64,000 nt of DNA from Paenibacillus solani (GCF_001277345.1 NZ_LIUT01000001.1:1990368-2054367); one strand, 5' to 3'. Positions 8,660 through 18,374 are shown, numbered from the stretch's first letter. Notes: generated by a model not told the origin, from the letters alone. Translations and numbers: made by a program.

Positions 8660-9096
8660 AAGGTAATAGCCCCCCTTCCAATGTCGTAAGATATGGGGAT
8701 AACCTTGGAGGTGTTTTTGCGTTGGCAACAAGAGTTAGCTACCCATTCGAACTTAAGATGAAAGCCATTGAAATGAGATTAGAAGGAGTTCCGGTTAGAG
8801 AGGTCATGGAGCAACTTGGGATACGGAATAAGACACAGCTAAAGACGTGGATGAAGTGGTATCGAGAAGGTGACGTGCATCGGCTTGGTAAAGGGAAAAG
8901 GCATTACCATGAGCATGTCCCGCAAGGGTACGCCCGCTGATAATGCCCCCATCGAATCGTTTCATTCCAGTCACCGGTTCATTTCCGGCAACTGGCTGCT
9001 TAAACTTGCAAGGTGTTTTGATCCCTGTCTCACAAACTGGGGTCAGTCCCTCATGATACCATGTGGACTTTTTTGAGTGTCTACTTGAAGGGGATA
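8660..9096 (+). mobile_element. Internally deleted IS3-family (IS150-like) element
   Basis: A plus-strand OrfA start (VSYPFELKMKAIEMRLEGVP, helix-turn-helix of IS150-type OrfA) is joined after about 55 codons to the C-terminal OrfB segment MSMSRKGTPADNAPIESFHS, which includes the last catalytic Glu. The join is in a different frame. All of the OrfB core with the two Asp residues is missing. The right end TGTCTACTTGAAGGGGATA (9078-9096) matches the end of the IS3 element at 63369-63386 with one gap and one change. It cannot transpose by itself. It lies just beyond the 3' end of the biosynthetic operon. Confidence 0.75.
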
Positions 9097-9148
9097 ATAC
9101 CAAACCGGCTAAAGTCTTTTTTTCTAGTAACTTCGGGCTGGCTGGTGG

Positions 9149-10852
9149 TCATTGCGCATGAATGAGCTTATAATAGGCCTTTTTCTTGCTGATCAGTTCC
9201 TCATGATTCCCGCTTTCCGCTACCTGCCCTTTATTAATGACATATATAAGATCCGAATCAATTATGGTGGATAAGCGGTGAGCAACCATGATTGTGGTCG
9301 TATTTTTTCGAAATTGCTGAACGTTGAACAAGACTTGCCGCTCCGTTTCCAAATCCAAGGCTGAAGTCGCCTCATCCAATAATAATAGTTCCGGATTGCC
9401 GATCAAGGCTCTCGCAATCGCAATCCGTTGGCGTTGGCCGCCAGATAGCTTTACCCCTCTTTCCCCAATATTAGTGTCATATCCCTCTGGCAAACTACAT
9501 ATATAATCATGAATTTGTGCAACCCGGCATACTTCTATAATCTCATCATCCGTATACGAACGTCCGAGCAATATATTTTCTCGGATCGTATCTGAAAACA
9601 TATAGGGATCCTGCGGGACAGTCGCTACTCTTGAAACCCATTCTTCCATAGAAATCTTATTCAATGGCACATTATTGACAAGGATTGAGCCCCCCGCAGG
9701 CTCATAATAACGGCTAAACAAATGAACAATCGTTGATTTTCCGCCGCCGCTCTCCCCGACTAAACTAATCTTTTTACCAATAGGAAAATTCAGATTCAAT
9801 TGATTGAGAATAATTTTCTCCTGATTATATCGAAAAAGAACTTCTTTTAATTCCAGGTTTGTTATCGGGCCTTTAATCGCTTTACCATCATTCGAAATTT
9901 CAGGACTGCTTTCCAATGAACGAATTTTATCGATATAGGCCATGTCACCCGAAACACTCATCAAAGATTGGAACACATTGATAAACAAATCAGTGAATTG
10001 CGTGCTGAATTGAATAAAGATCACCAGTGTTCCAATTGACATATTCCCTTTGATCGTTTGAAACCCGCCAAATCCCAATACTGTAAGGCTCACCAGCCAT
10101 TTCAGAGGGTCGGTATACAGCATTTGCCTATTGATTATTTTTCCTTCCTCAGTTACCTCCTTGAAATAACTTTTAAATAGACGATCATATAGCTTGCGTT
10201 CCCAGTCCATTCGATGATATGCAATGACTTCCCGAGTGGAAGCTATGCCTTCTTCCATCCTCACAATTAGATCCTTTTTCCTCTTCAATATCTCGCTTCT
10301 GCTGTTCTTTAAAATCGGAGCAAAGTATCGTCCAACGTAAATATACACGATAGACACCGCACAAACAAAAACGAGAAACAGCGGAGAAATAGCTCCCAAA
10401 ATGAATGTGATAATCAATAACTGAATTGTCTCTGACAATATAATTCTTGGGAACTTCCAGCATAGTACTTTGCCCGCTTCTATCGCGCTTGTCGTCAGCG
10501 TCTGGATATATTCTCCCGTTCGATTAGATTGAATAATGCTAATGGGCATGCGTTGAATTTTCCCCAGCAGTGTAAACACGATTGATTTGCTGACATGATA
10601 TTCATTCCGTATGGCCACGTAACTGCTGAGCGAGAACATAATCGAATGTACAAGAGCAGCCAATAAAAAGCCGAGAAGCAGCAAAATGAATACTTGAAAA
10701 TTATTGGTAACAAAAACACTGTCAATCAAATACTTTTGCAAATAAACAACCGCGGCCGAAGATAAGGCGTCAATGACAACCAATAAAATGGCCAGTATAT
10801 ATCCCCACTTGATCGTTTTACAGTATTGTGCTCCCCATTTAAGATACCCCAT
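9149..10852 (-). CDS. ABC exporter half-transporter (membrane + ATPase)
   Basis: The 567-residue protein has an N-terminal six-helix ABC exporter membrane domain (about residues 15-300) and a C-terminal ATPase: Walker A GESGGGKST, signature LSGGQRQR, Walker B LLLLDEATSALD and H-loop AHRLSTI. It overlaps the next half-transporter gene by 14 bp, so the two probably form a heterodimeric exporter. All catalytic motifs are intact. As the last gene of the 9.1-24.7 kb operon it most likely exports the pathway product or gives self-protection. No C39 peptidase domain is present, so it is not a leader-processing bacteriocin exporter. Confidence 0.9.
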   Translation of the reverse strand: MGYLKWGAQYCKTIKWGYILAILLVVIDALSSAAVVYLQKYLIDSVFVTNNFQVFILLLLGFLLAALVHSIMFSLSSYVAIRNEYHVSKSIVFTLLGKIQRMPISIIQSNRTGEYIQTLTTSAIEAGKVLCWKFPRIILSETIQLLIITFILGAISPLFLVFVCAVSIVYIYVGRYFAPILKNSRSEILKRKKDLIVRMEEGIASTREVIAYHRMDWERKLYDRLFKSYFKEVTEEGKIINRQMLYTDPLKWLVSLTVLGFGGFQTIKGNMSIGTLVIFIQFSTQFTDLFINVFQSLMSVSGDMAYIDKIRSLESSPEISNDGKAIKGPITNLELKEVLFRYNQEKIILNQLNLNFPIGKKISLVGESGGGKSTIVHLFSRYYEPAGGSILVNNVPLNKISMEEWVSRVATVPQDPYMFSDTIRENILLGRSYTDDEIIEVCRVAQIHDYICSLPEGYDTNIGERGVKLSGGQRQRIAIARALIGNPELLLLDEATSALDLETERQVLFNVQQFRKNTTTIMVAHRLSTIIDSDLIYVINKGQVAESGNHEELISKKKAYYKLIHAQ

Positions 10853-12635
10853 TTAATAGATTCTCCTTTGGGTTACTCCGTTGTCCTTCCACTAACTCGT
10901 ATAATAGCCCCTTGTGTTTCATTAATTCCTCATAGGTTCCAAACTCCGCTGCTCTTCCATCATGAATGACAACGATTTTGTCGTAATGAATGATTGTAGA
11001 TAGCCGGTGGGCAATTACGATAGTCGTTTTATTCACTGCAATTTTCTCCAGCGCTTGCTTGATCATGTTTTCGCTGGAATTATCGAGGGCAGATGTCGCT
11101 TCATCCAATAATAAAATGGACGGCTGCATAAGAAATAACCGTGCAATCGAAATTCGTTGTTTCTGCCCGCCGGAAAGATTAATGCCTCGTTCGCCGACTA
11201 TAGTGTCGTATTTTTGAGGCAGCCGCTTTATAAAATCGTCTGCAAAGGCAGCTTTTGCAGCATGATAGACCTGTTCATCAGTCGCTTCCGGCAGCCCAAA
11301 GCGAATATTTTCTTTAATGGTGCCCCCAAACAAATAGGCCTCCTGAAACACATAACCAATAGACGATCTCAATTGTTCAAAAGACAACTGGTCGATCGGA
11401 ACCCCATCCAGTACAATTCGCCCCTCTGTTACGTCATAAAACCGCCCGATAAGCTTGAATAAGGTTGATTTGCCGTTGCCGCTTGTTCCTACAAAAGCTA
11501 CTTTTTCACCGGGCTTTATATGCAGATCGAATCCTTTTATTAAAGGTTCGTCCTTGCTGTAGCCAAAGTGAACGTTATGAAATCGCAATTCCCCTCTGAC
11601 ATTGTCCAGCCTGGTCGGTGTTGCCGGTTCCGACACATCAACGGATCTAGTATAAAACTCATATAGCGTTCTAACCTGTGTAATAATGTTTTTCTGTTCG
11701 GTAATGGAGGTTACCAGGAATGTTAATTTTAGCATCGCGGTAAAATATAACAGAAGAAATGCAACCAGTCCGCCGGACGAAATCATTCCCTGTTGAATAA
11801 ACTGATATCCCAAGTAAAAAATAGCCACGGCTCCAATATAGGATACAAATCTTCGGTAGCTTCCGCGAATATTAGTCAGGATCATTCCCGATCGCACGCT
11901 TTTGGAAAAATCCTCAAAAGAGTCCACGCATTTCTTTTTATCCCAAGCATCTGCGCCGAATGCTCTGAAGTCTCTAATTCCCGATAAGCTCTCGTAAATT
12001 TTTTGTCCAAAAACCATTCTTTCTTGCGAAACCTTCTGGAAGGCAATTGCTGTTTTTCTCTCTAAATAAGGGCCAAAAATGTAGTACATTAATAAGCATG
12101 GAATCATGATTATTGTTAAATAGAAATTGATCGACAACATGTAAATAACGGAAATCGCAACAAACAGGAAGTGGTTGATCATGGAGGGGAGATGCGTGCG
12201 ATATAGCTCTAACACAGTTGCTACTTCCGTATTAAAAAGGGATAAAGTTTTGCCAGAAGGGTTTTGTTCATAATAAGAAAAGCCCAATTGTCTAAGCTTC
12301 AAAAAAATAGAATATTCGAGATCTCGCGAACTTTTTTCAGAAATGGAACGTTGCAAAATATTGCTAAAAGCTTTAGCCATATAAACTAGTACATAAGAGA
12401 TAAACAAAACGAGCAGCAGCACCCCAAACAATTTCATATTTTGATGGGGCAATACCCGATCGATAAGTATTTGTACCAGTTTCGGAATTAAATTTTCCAC
12501 AGATGTTGTGGCCACGATACAGATGATTAGAAAAACAATTTCTTTTTTATAGGACTTCAAATAGGATAAGGTCCAAAGATAGGATTTCCATGCATGCCTT
12601 TTTTTCTTCTCTCGCATGTTTGATTTGTTCCCCAT
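10839..12635 (-). CDS. ABC exporter half-transporter (membrane + ATPase), partner
   Basis: The 598-residue protein has a basic N-terminus, six transmembrane helices and a complete ATPase (Walker A GTSGNGKST, LSGGQKQR, ILLLDEATSALD, AHRLSTI). It resembles MsbA/LmrA-type multidrug and lipid exporters. It lies 71 bp after ectB and overlaps its partner by 14 bp, supporting co-translation. Role in exporting the metabolite of this operon is inferred from position only. Confidence 0.9.
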   Translation of the reverse strand: MGNKSNMREKKKRHAWKSYLWTLSYLKSYKKEIVFLIICIVATTSVENLIPKLVQILIDRVLPHQNMKLFGVLLLVLFISYVLVYMAKAFSNILQRSISEKSSRDLEYSIFLKLRQLGFSYYEQNPSGKTLSLFNTEVATVLELYRTHLPSMINHFLFVAISVIYMLSINFYLTIIMIPCLLMYYIFGPYLERKTAIAFQKVSQERMVFGQKIYESLSGIRDFRAFGADAWDKKKCVDSFEDFSKSVRSGMILTNIRGSYRRFVSYIGAVAIFYLGYQFIQQGMISSGGLVAFLLLYFTAMLKLTFLVTSITEQKNIITQVRTLYEFYTRSVDVSEPATPTRLDNVRGELRFHNVHFGYSKDEPLIKGFDLHIKPGEKVAFVGTSGNGKSTLFKLIGRFYDVTEGRIVLDGVPIDQLSFEQLRSSIGYVFQEAYLFGGTIKENIRFGLPEATDEQVYHAAKAAFADDFIKRLPQKYDTIVGERGINLSGGQKQRISIARLFLMQPSILLLDEATSALDNSSENMIKQALEKIAVNKTTIVIAHRLSTIIHYDKIVVIHDGRAAEFGTYEELMKHKGLLYELVEGQRSNPKENLLNGVS

Positions 12636-12706
12636 TCTCTAATAATTAAAGCTGTTCTATTGCGAAAGCGTATACGACTTCCCCCTAAGTATTTCCAAGG
12701 AATGGG

Positions 12707-13990
12707 CTAGTTGAGCTCCTTGCTGCAAGCCTTCACGCAATCTGCCAAGATGTTTAACCCTTTTACAAGCCCTTCATGGTCAATAGTGAGCGGAGGCATA
12801 ATTTTGGCAACCTCATTATCGGCTCCTGCGGTCTCCATAATCAGCCCGCGTTCGAAAGCGATTCTACAAACTTTGTCCGCCAGCCCCTCAACTCCAAACG
12901 CAATTCCTTGCATAAGCCCTCTTCCCCGTACTTGCCCTTTCATATTGGGATATTTTTCCGCTAGTTTATCTAAAAAAAGGCGGACGGTCTGTCCATTCTT
13001 CTCTACATGGTTATAAAGCTCATCATTTTCCCAGTAAGAAAGAGCCTCAGCAGCAGCGACAAACGCCATGTTGTTGCCGCGAAACGTTCCATTATGTTCG
13101 CCAGGCTTCCAAATGTCCAAATATGGCCGAATCAGCGTAATAGCCATCGGCAGCCCATAGCCTCCAATTGATTTGGAAAGACAAACGATATCCGGCACAA
13201 TTCCCGCCTTTTCAAAGCTGAAAAATGTTCCCGTTCTGCCGCAGCCTGCCTGCACGTCGTCAACGATCAGCAAAATATCTCTGCTTTTGCAAAGTTCAGC
13301 GATTCTTCTCAACCATTCATAACGAGCTACGTTGATGCCGCCTTCTCCCTGAACCGTTTCCAAAATAATCGCCGCAGGGATAGAAACACCGCTGGACTGG
13401 TCATCCAAAATTTTGGCGATAACCTCAACAGTGTCTACCTCTTCCCCGTAATATTTATCAAAAGGGACAAATACGCTATGTTGCAGGGGCACGCCTGCCC
13501 CCTCTCTTTTGAATTTATTCCCCGTAACCGCAAGAGAGCCCAGCGACATGCCATGAAAGGCGTTCGTGAAGCTCATGATCGTCTCTCTGCCTTTCACTTT
13601 CCTTGCCAGCTTCAGTGCGCTTTCCACCGAATTTGTGCCTGTTGGGCCAGGAAACATAATCTTGTAGTCCAGCCCCCGGGGTTTTAAAATCACCTGATTA
13701 AATTTTTTGAGAAATTCCGCTTTGGCAGAAGTCGCCATGTCCAAGCTGTGCGTTATACCATTGTTCATCATATAATCGATCAGCTTTTCTTTCATTTTCG
13801 GATTGTTATGCCCGTAATTCAGAGCGCCGGCGCCGGCAAAAAAATCGATATATTCTTTGCCCGCAACATCACGAAGCTTATAGTTCTCCGCTTGAGTAAA
13901 TACAGTTGGGAAGCTTCTGCAATAGCTTCTTACTTCAGATTCAAGCTCTTCGAAAATGCTTATGTTCGGCTTGTCCAACAACTCTCTCAT
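12707..13990 (-). CDS. ectB: Diaminobutyrate-2-oxoglutarate transaminase EctB
   Basis: The 427-residue PLP enzyme converts L-aspartate-4-semialdehyde and glutamate into L-2,4-diaminobutyrate. It is a class III aminotransferase: the PLP lysine is in LSKSIGGYG (Lys273), the cofactor Asp is in [13 protein letters not shown], and [11 protein letters not shown] is the EctB-typical stretch. Length matches EctB. Here it is third in an ectC-ectA-ectB order instead of the common ectABC. The product feeds EctA, and could also be a building block for the adenylation enzyme encoded in the same operon. Confidence 0.93.
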   Translation of the reverse strand: MRELLDKPNISIFEELESEVRSYCRSFPTVFTQAENYKLRDVAGKEYIDFFAGAGALNYGHNNPKMKEKLIDYMMNNGITHSLDMATSAKAEFLKKFNQVILKPRGLDYKIMFPGPTGTNSVESALKLARKVKGRETIMSFTNAFHGMSLGSLAVTGNKFKREGAGVPLQHSVFVPFDKYYGEEVDTVEVIAKILDDQSSGVSIPAAIILETVQGEGGINVARYEWLRRIAELCKSRDILLIVDDVQAGCGRTGTFFSFEKAGIVPDIVCLSKSIGGYGLPMAITLIRPYLDIWKPGEHNGTFRGNNMAFVAAAEALSYWENDELYNHVEKNGQTVRLFLDKLAEKYPNMKGQVRGRGLMQGIAFGVEGLADKVCRIAFERGLIMETAGADNEVAKIMPPLTIDHEGLVKGLNILADCVKACSKELN

Positions 13991-14067
13991 GCTTGTTTCC
14001 TCCTAAAACGTTACTCGTGATTGTTATCATTATTTGAAAGGATGCACTCTTCCTAAAACGTCCGGCC

Positions 14068-14571
14068 CTATCCTTTAATCTGAATCCGAATCCAATTCTC
14101 GTCCTCGTGCGCATTTCCCGGAAATAAATGGGCAGAATATCCGTTGCCTTCCTCGTATGATGAGCCTAAATCTTTTGCCAAATGGGCAAATAACGATCGG
14201 GAAGGGATATTTGAAGTGGACACCGTTGCCTCAATCGTGCGGATCCCGGCGTTTTCCTCACGCTCCAGCAGTTGCTTTAATAAGGATAGTCCTACTCCCT
14301 GCCCGCGCTCAGATTCAGCTACGGCTATTTGCCATATGAACAATGTATTCTTTCGTTCGCTTGGCTGAAAGGCGGATACAAAGCCAACCAGTTCCCCGTT
14401 CTGTTCAGCCACAGCGCAGGTCTCCTTAAACAAATCACATAGCATAATGTAACAGTAGGATGAATTCAAATCCAAAACCGCAGTTTCCTTAATTAACCGC
14501 CACACACGGGAACCATCTTCTGCCGAAGGTTTTCGGAACTGCAGCGCTTCATTTTGCGGAAAGTTATTCAT
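14068..14571 (-). CDS. ectA: L-2,4-diaminobutyrate acetyltransferase EctA
   Basis: A 167-residue GNAT enzyme that makes N4-acetyl-diaminobutyrate. The EctA hallmarks [52 protein letters not shown] (acetyl-CoA loop) and [13 protein letters not shown] are present. The chosen ATG (14569-14571) overlaps the end of ectC by 8 bp and gives the normal family length. The open frame extends upstream to 14730, but that part is antisense-like overlap with ectC and is not conserved. Confidence 0.92.
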   Translation of the reverse strand: MNNFPQNEALQFRKPSAEDGSRVWRLIKETAVLDLNSSYCYIMLCDLFKETCAVAEQNGELVGFVSAFQPSERKNTLFIWQIAVAESERGQGVGLSLLKQLLEREENAGIRTIEATVSTSNIPSRSLFAHLAKDLGSSYEEGNGYSAHLFPGNAHEDENWIRIQIKG

Positions 14572-14992
14572 GACCCGATATTCCACTGGATATTTCCGGC
14601 TCATCAACACTCGGTGCGTAGGCTCCATCCTCGTCATGAACCTCGCGTCCGGTGATTGGGGGATTAAATACGCAGACCATCCGCATGTCATTGTTGCTAT
14701 GTGCTCTAAGGAAATGCTTTTCATTCCCATTCAACGCATACATCGTACCGGGCTTAATTGGATACGTTTTGTTCTCTTGGACAACCTCGATTTCCCCTTC
14801 TCCCTCAATACAATAAACCGCTTCTACATGATGTTTGTACCAGATCATTGTCTCGGTTCCTGCCTTAATGATCGTATCGTGCAGTGAAAATCCCATGCCG
14901 TCTTTTTTCAAAAGCAAACGGCGGCTATTCCATGTCGGAGTGTCTACGTCATTTTCCGTTCCTAAAATATCTTCAAGTTGCTTTACGATCAT
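14564..14992 (-). CDS. ectC: L-ectoine synthase EctC
   Basis: The 142-residue cupin cyclises N4-acetyl-diaminobutyrate to ectoine. The metal-binding residues known for the family fall at identical positions here: Glu57 (KHHVEAVY), Tyr85 (PGTMYAL) and His93 (EKHFL). Trp21, Arg24/25 and Tyr52 of the substrate pocket are also present, as is the C-terminal EVHDEDGAY. The enzyme therefore looks fully functional. It precedes ectA with an 8-bp overlap. Ectoine could be a compatible solute or an intermediate of the surrounding pathway. Confidence 0.95.
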   Translation of the reverse strand: MIVKQLEDILGTENDVDTPTWNSRRLLLKKDGMGFSLHDTIIKAGTETMIWYKHHVEAVYCIEGEGEIEVVQENKTYPIKPGTMYALNGNEKHFLRAHSNNDMRMVCVFNPPITGREVHDEDGAYAPSVDEPEISSGISGHE

Positions 14993-15055
14993 GTAAAATG
15001 CTCCTCTTATTTGGATTGGTAAGTGATTCTTAAAAAACTTGAACCCTATTGTCTA

Positions 15056-15868
15056 CTAAGCGGATGAACCCTTTACTAGGAACCATCCATTCAACAAGTC
15101 TGCACGGTTATAATCGAATCGTTCATCGTCTTCATAGCGGGTCACTGTTCCGCCCGCTGCTTCAACAATAGCTTGTCCTGCTCCGGTATCCCATTCCATT
15201 GTCGGCGCATACCTTGGATAATAGTCTGCTTTCCCCTCTGCAACGAGGCAAAACTTTAAGGAGCTGCCGGATGAAACAACTTCTATGCCGCCATGCTTTG
15301 CTTCCAGATCTTTAATGAAAGCTTCCGTTTCCTGCGACATATGCGACCGGCTAGCGACTACGCGAATAGCTGAATGTTCTTTTAAATTCGGCAGCTTTAT
15401 ACTTTTTCGGATCAGCTCTTCTTCATTGGGTACGGCTGCTTTCGAAGCGTGTTCCAGTTTGTAAGCAGCATCGCCGTTGCGGCCAAAATAAATGACGTCT
15501 AATGCCGGGGCATAAATGATGCCGATAGTAGGATAATTCCCCTCAATAAAAGCAATATTTACTGTAAACTCTCCGTTTTTCTTGATGAACTCCTTTGTTC
15601 CATCGACTGGATCAACCAGCCAGAAACGAGTCCATGTACGGCGTTCACTATACGGAATTTGTCGCCCCTCTTCGCTTAACACCGGAATAGTACAGTCCAG
15701 CTCATTCAAGCGCCTCATAATCAAAGCATGGGCCCGTCTATCCGCCTGTGTTAATGGGGAGTCATCCTTTTTAAATTCCACGTTAAAATCCTGTGCATAC
15801 ACGTCCATTATTTCTTTGCCAGCTTCCAATGAGATATTAAATAGGTCGTATAAATGGGAATTCCCCAC
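15056..15868 (-). CDS. cysQ: 3'(2'),5'-bisphosphate nucleotidase CysQ
   Basis: The 270-residue member of the inositol-monophosphatase superfamily hydrolyses PAP to AMP. Metal-site motifs are LSEEG (residues 64-68), WLVDPVDGTKEF (83-94) and EWDTGAGQAIVEAAGG near residue 220. It follows cysC by 23 bp. PAP is the by-product of PAPS-using sulfotransferases, so the pair hints at sulfation in this pathway; it could equally support ordinary sulfate assimilation. Confidence 0.88.
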   Translation of the reverse strand: MGNSHLYDLFNISLEAGKEIMDVYAQDFNVEFKKDDSPLTQADRRAHALIMRRLNELDCTIPVLSEEGRQIPYSERRTWTRFWLVDPVDGTKEFIKKNGEFTVNIAFIEGNYPTIGIIYAPALDVIYFGRNGDAAYKLEHASKAAVPNEEELIRKSIKLPNLKEHSAIRVVASRSHMSQETEAFIKDLEAKHGGIEVVSSGSSLKFCLVAEGKADYYPRYAPTMEWDTGAGQAIVEAAGGTVTRYEDDERFDYNRADLLNGWFLVKGSSA

Positions 15869-15891
15869 CTGCTTCCAGCCACCTTTTTCTG

Positions 15892-16539
15892 CTATTTATA
15901 ATCTCGTTTTAAATATTGGGCAATTTTTTTCATCACATAATTCGTTGCGTCATCCAAAGAATATTGACTCGTGTCAATTTCAATTTCAGGGTTTTTGGGC
16001 ACTTCATACAGGCTAGATATGCCTGTGAAATTTGGAATCTCCCCCCTGCGCGCTTTTTTGTATAAGCCTTTCACATCGCGCCGTTCGCATTCTGCTAGCG
16101 GAGTGCTGACATAAATCTCTATATATTCTTTTCCGATAATGTCTCTGGCATTTTGACGATCTTTTTCGTAAGGCGATATAAACGATGCTAGAGTAATCAA
16201 TCCTGCATCATTCATTAACTTAGCGGCTTCAGCAACGCGGCGAATATTTTCCACGCGGTCGCTCTCTTCAAAGCCCAAGTTTTTATTTAAGCCGAGCCGG
16301 ATATTATCGCCATCCAGCAGCATGGTATGGTTTCCGTTAAACAGCAATCTCTTTTCAACTTCGTTAGCAAGCGTCGATTTCCCTGAACCAGAAAGACCCG
16401 TAAACCATAATGTTAACGGTTGTTGTCCTTTTTGCTGCGAGCGGATTTCTCTCGTAATATCGGTCTCTTGCCATACAATATTGGCGGAGCTATGGAGAGA
16501 ATGATGAATGCTTTCGCAATTCGCAGTAACATTTGTCAT
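15892..16539 (-). CDS. cysC: Adenylyl-sulfate kinase CysC
   Basis: The 215-residue enzyme phosphorylates APS to PAPS. The P-loop GLSGSGKST is at residues 48-56, followed by DGDNIRLGLNKNLGF, FISPYEKDRQNAR and IYVSTPLAECERRDVKGLYKKARRG (quoted in part), all typical. Length is normal for CysC with a short N-terminal extension. No ATP sulfurylase and no sulfotransferase is encoded in the window. The gene sits between the DinB gene and cysQ, all on one strand. Confidence 0.93.
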   Translation of the reverse strand: MTNVTANCESIHHSLHSSANIVWQETDITREIRSQQKGQQPLTLWFTGLSGSGKSTLANEVEKRLLFNGNHTMLLDGDNIRLGLNKNLGFEESDRVENIRRVAEAAKLMNDAGLITLASFISPYEKDRQNARDIIGKEYIEIYVSTPLAECERRDVKGLYKKARRGEIPNFTGISSLYEVPKNPEIEIDTSQYSLDDATNYVMKKIAQYLKRDYK

Positions 16540-16606
16540 TCGATCGATTAGAATAACCCCCGATACTTTAAGGACTTCGATTAAATCAAACTTCTATTTC
16601 AAAGTG

Positions 16607-17134
16607 TTATGGCTTCAAATTTTCTTTATACCATTTTCTAAGCTGGTTGATATTCGCCTGATGATAACGGCTATGGTCGGCTATATGCCATATGCCCCAA
16701 CGAACGGTTGCTTCCTTTTCATTTTCATGCCCAAAAGTCACGATTCGATCCAGGTCCTCATCCGTTAATTGCGCGCATGTATCCTTCAACATGGTGATGA
16801 CCGCTTTATAATCGGATATAAGAGTATGCAAAGGTTCTCCCTTAACCATTGGGAGTCTGCCATTCGCATCGATCATCGGGCCATGCTGCACTTTCAAAGA
16901 AAGAGGAAGCGGTTGTCCTTTTATCCGATAAACCCAGTTAAGGTCCACATACAAAATATGTTTGATCAACTGCGCTGTACTATTGCTGCTGCCATCGGGC
17001 CCCTTATAATCGACTTCTTCTTGCGACATGCCGGCAGTGATAAGCTGCAGCCGGTCGCTGTTTTCCTTTACGGCAGAATATAGCATTCCCACAATGGGCG
17101 ACATATTGATTTCGCCTTTCAAATCGTATCGCAT
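16607..17134 (-). CDS. DinB-family protein
   Basis: The 175-residue four-helix-bundle protein of the DinB/YfiT superfamily has the likely metal-binding histidines in LIKHILYVD and in WHIADHSRYHQANI near the C-terminus. Relatives include thiol-S-transferases using bacillithiol or mycothiol and proteins of unknown role. Start supported by a GGGGGA ribosome site 10 bases upstream. Within this operon it could act as a metal-dependent transferase or isomerase tailoring enzyme, but that is a guess from context. Confidence 0.8.
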   Translation of the reverse strand: MRYDLKGEINMSPIVGMLYSAVKENSDRLQLITAGMSQEEVDYKGPDGSSNSTAQLIKHILYVDLNWVYRIKGQPLPLSLKVQHGPMIDANGRLPMVKGEPLHTLISDYKAVITMLKDTCAQLTDEDLDRIVTFGHENEKEATVRWGIWHIADHSRYHQANINQLRKWYKENLKP

Positions 17135-17171
17135 CTTAACGCTTCCCCCTTAATTTGTCGTCCTCTTCAGA

Positions 17172-18350
17172 TTACTTCACGAGCAGTATCCCATATACGT
17201 TGTCCGTGTCCAGTTTGATCATCCTTGTTGTTCTGTGCATCGGATCAAATATGTGGATACCCGCGTCCATCGAAACGCTTTTTACTGTATGCGCAATGGC
17301 ATTTCGAAACGTGCTTTGTCCAATATAAAGCAAGCGGCCGTCAGACTCTATTCCTCTGGTAAATCCTCCATAGCTTACTAACTCTTCGTCTTTTTTCACT
17401 ACATTGAAGTTTAGCGACTCACAGTAATACAGTTCTTCGTTATATACTTTTACGCTATGCGGAAAATTTAAATTTTGTTTGATAATGTTTTTTGGCTCCA
17501 GCGTTTTTTTGTCAAATTCGACGATCGCGCCATCTTGTCGATCTGTCCAAAGATTTTTAGTTAATCCTTTCATGGAAAGCATAGAGAGATATATGCTTTC
17601 TTCGCCAACAAAAATATCATTGATATGATTCAAATCTTCATCCGGCTTGCTTAAATTGAGCTGCTTTTCAATTTCCATGCTATGCTCGTCATATACCGTT
17701 AACGTATTGGTCGCGGTTTCAATGATAAAAAAGCGTCCATCATCATAAGCGATGCCATGCAAATCAAAATCACGATCATGCAATTTCTTTTCCTTGTATA
17801 CGGCAAATTTTTCATCTAAAAAAATGATCGAGGATTCATTCAATACGGAATAGCCATTCGGACCATAAGAAATCCCTCTAAAATCCCCGCTCATCAATTT
17901 GGTGATCGTATCATCTCGCAAATTGATATGAAATACGCCGCCCCCAGACCCGCAGCATGTCACAAGGATTTCCTGATTCGGATAAAGCCCTGTCGGCATT
18001 GGAACATTCGGGAGCGCATATACAAAATCAATATCTTCGCGAAAGCCCCAATCCGTTAATTGTGAGCAGATCTCATAATATGAAGAAGAGGTGATGAGAA
18101 TAAAAATATTGTCTTTTTTTTCTTCTAATAAATGGTTCGGACTTTTAATCTCCAGTCCTTGCTCGGTTACTGTCCCCCACTTACTCTCATCGGTGTCTAC
18201 CACATATTTAATCGTATAAAAAGGTAAGCTTTTATAAACCTTGTCCAGCCCGGAACCTATGCCAAATAAAATAACTTCTTCTTTTCCTGAAGCTATTAGT
18301 TTTTGTTTCAGCTTCAACATATAATTGAAGTCCACAAACCTTTTATCCAT
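17172..18350 (-). CDS. Two-domain protein: Rossmann-like domain plus TIGR03032/DUF4915-like propeller
   Basis: In 392 residues I see two parts. Residues 1-115 resemble a small nucleotide-binding or Rossmann-like domain (VILFGIGSGLDKVYKSL, KYVVDTDESKWG, NIFILITSSSYYEI) of the kind often found with sugar-modifying proteins. Residues about 125-392 contain repeated beta-strand motifs with LNFPHSVKVYNEELYYCES and GGFTRGIESDGRLLYIGQS. These are reminiscent of the TIGR03032/DUF4915 proteins, which I take to be beta-propellers. No catalytic residue can be named. It could be a scaffold or an unrecognised transferase in this pathway. Family placement is by memory of motif style and should be treated as moderate. 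Confidence 0.6.
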   Translation of the reverse strand: MDKRFVDFNYMLKLKQKLIASGKEEVILFGIGSGLDKVYKSLPFYTIKYVVDTDESKWGTVTEQGLEIKSPNHLLEEKKDNIFILITSSSYYEICSQLTDWGFREDIDFVYALPNVPMPTGLYPNQEILVTCCGSGGGVFHINLRDDTITKLMSGDFRGISYGPNGYSVLNESSIIFLDEKFAVYKEKKLHDRDFDLHGIAYDDGRFFIIETATNTLTVYDEHSMEIEKQLNLSKPDEDLNHINDIFVGEESIYLSMLSMKGLTKNLWTDRQDGAIVEFDKKTLEPKNIIKQNLNFPHSVKVYNEELYYCESLNFNVVKKDEELVSYGGFTRGIESDGRLLYIGQSTFRNAIAHTVKSVSMDAGIHIFDPMHRTTRMIKLDTDNVYGILLVK

Positions 18351-18374
18351 TTCCTTCCTCCTGATTGCGTTAAA

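Noticed and set aside
9149..12635. Bacteriocin exporter with leader peptidase
   Set aside because: Neither half-transporter has a C39 peptidase domain and I found no convincing precursor peptide nearby.
14572..14730. N-terminal extension of EctA
   Set aside because: The extended frame overlaps the 3' part of ectC and is not conserved in type; the ATG at 14569-14571 gives the family length.
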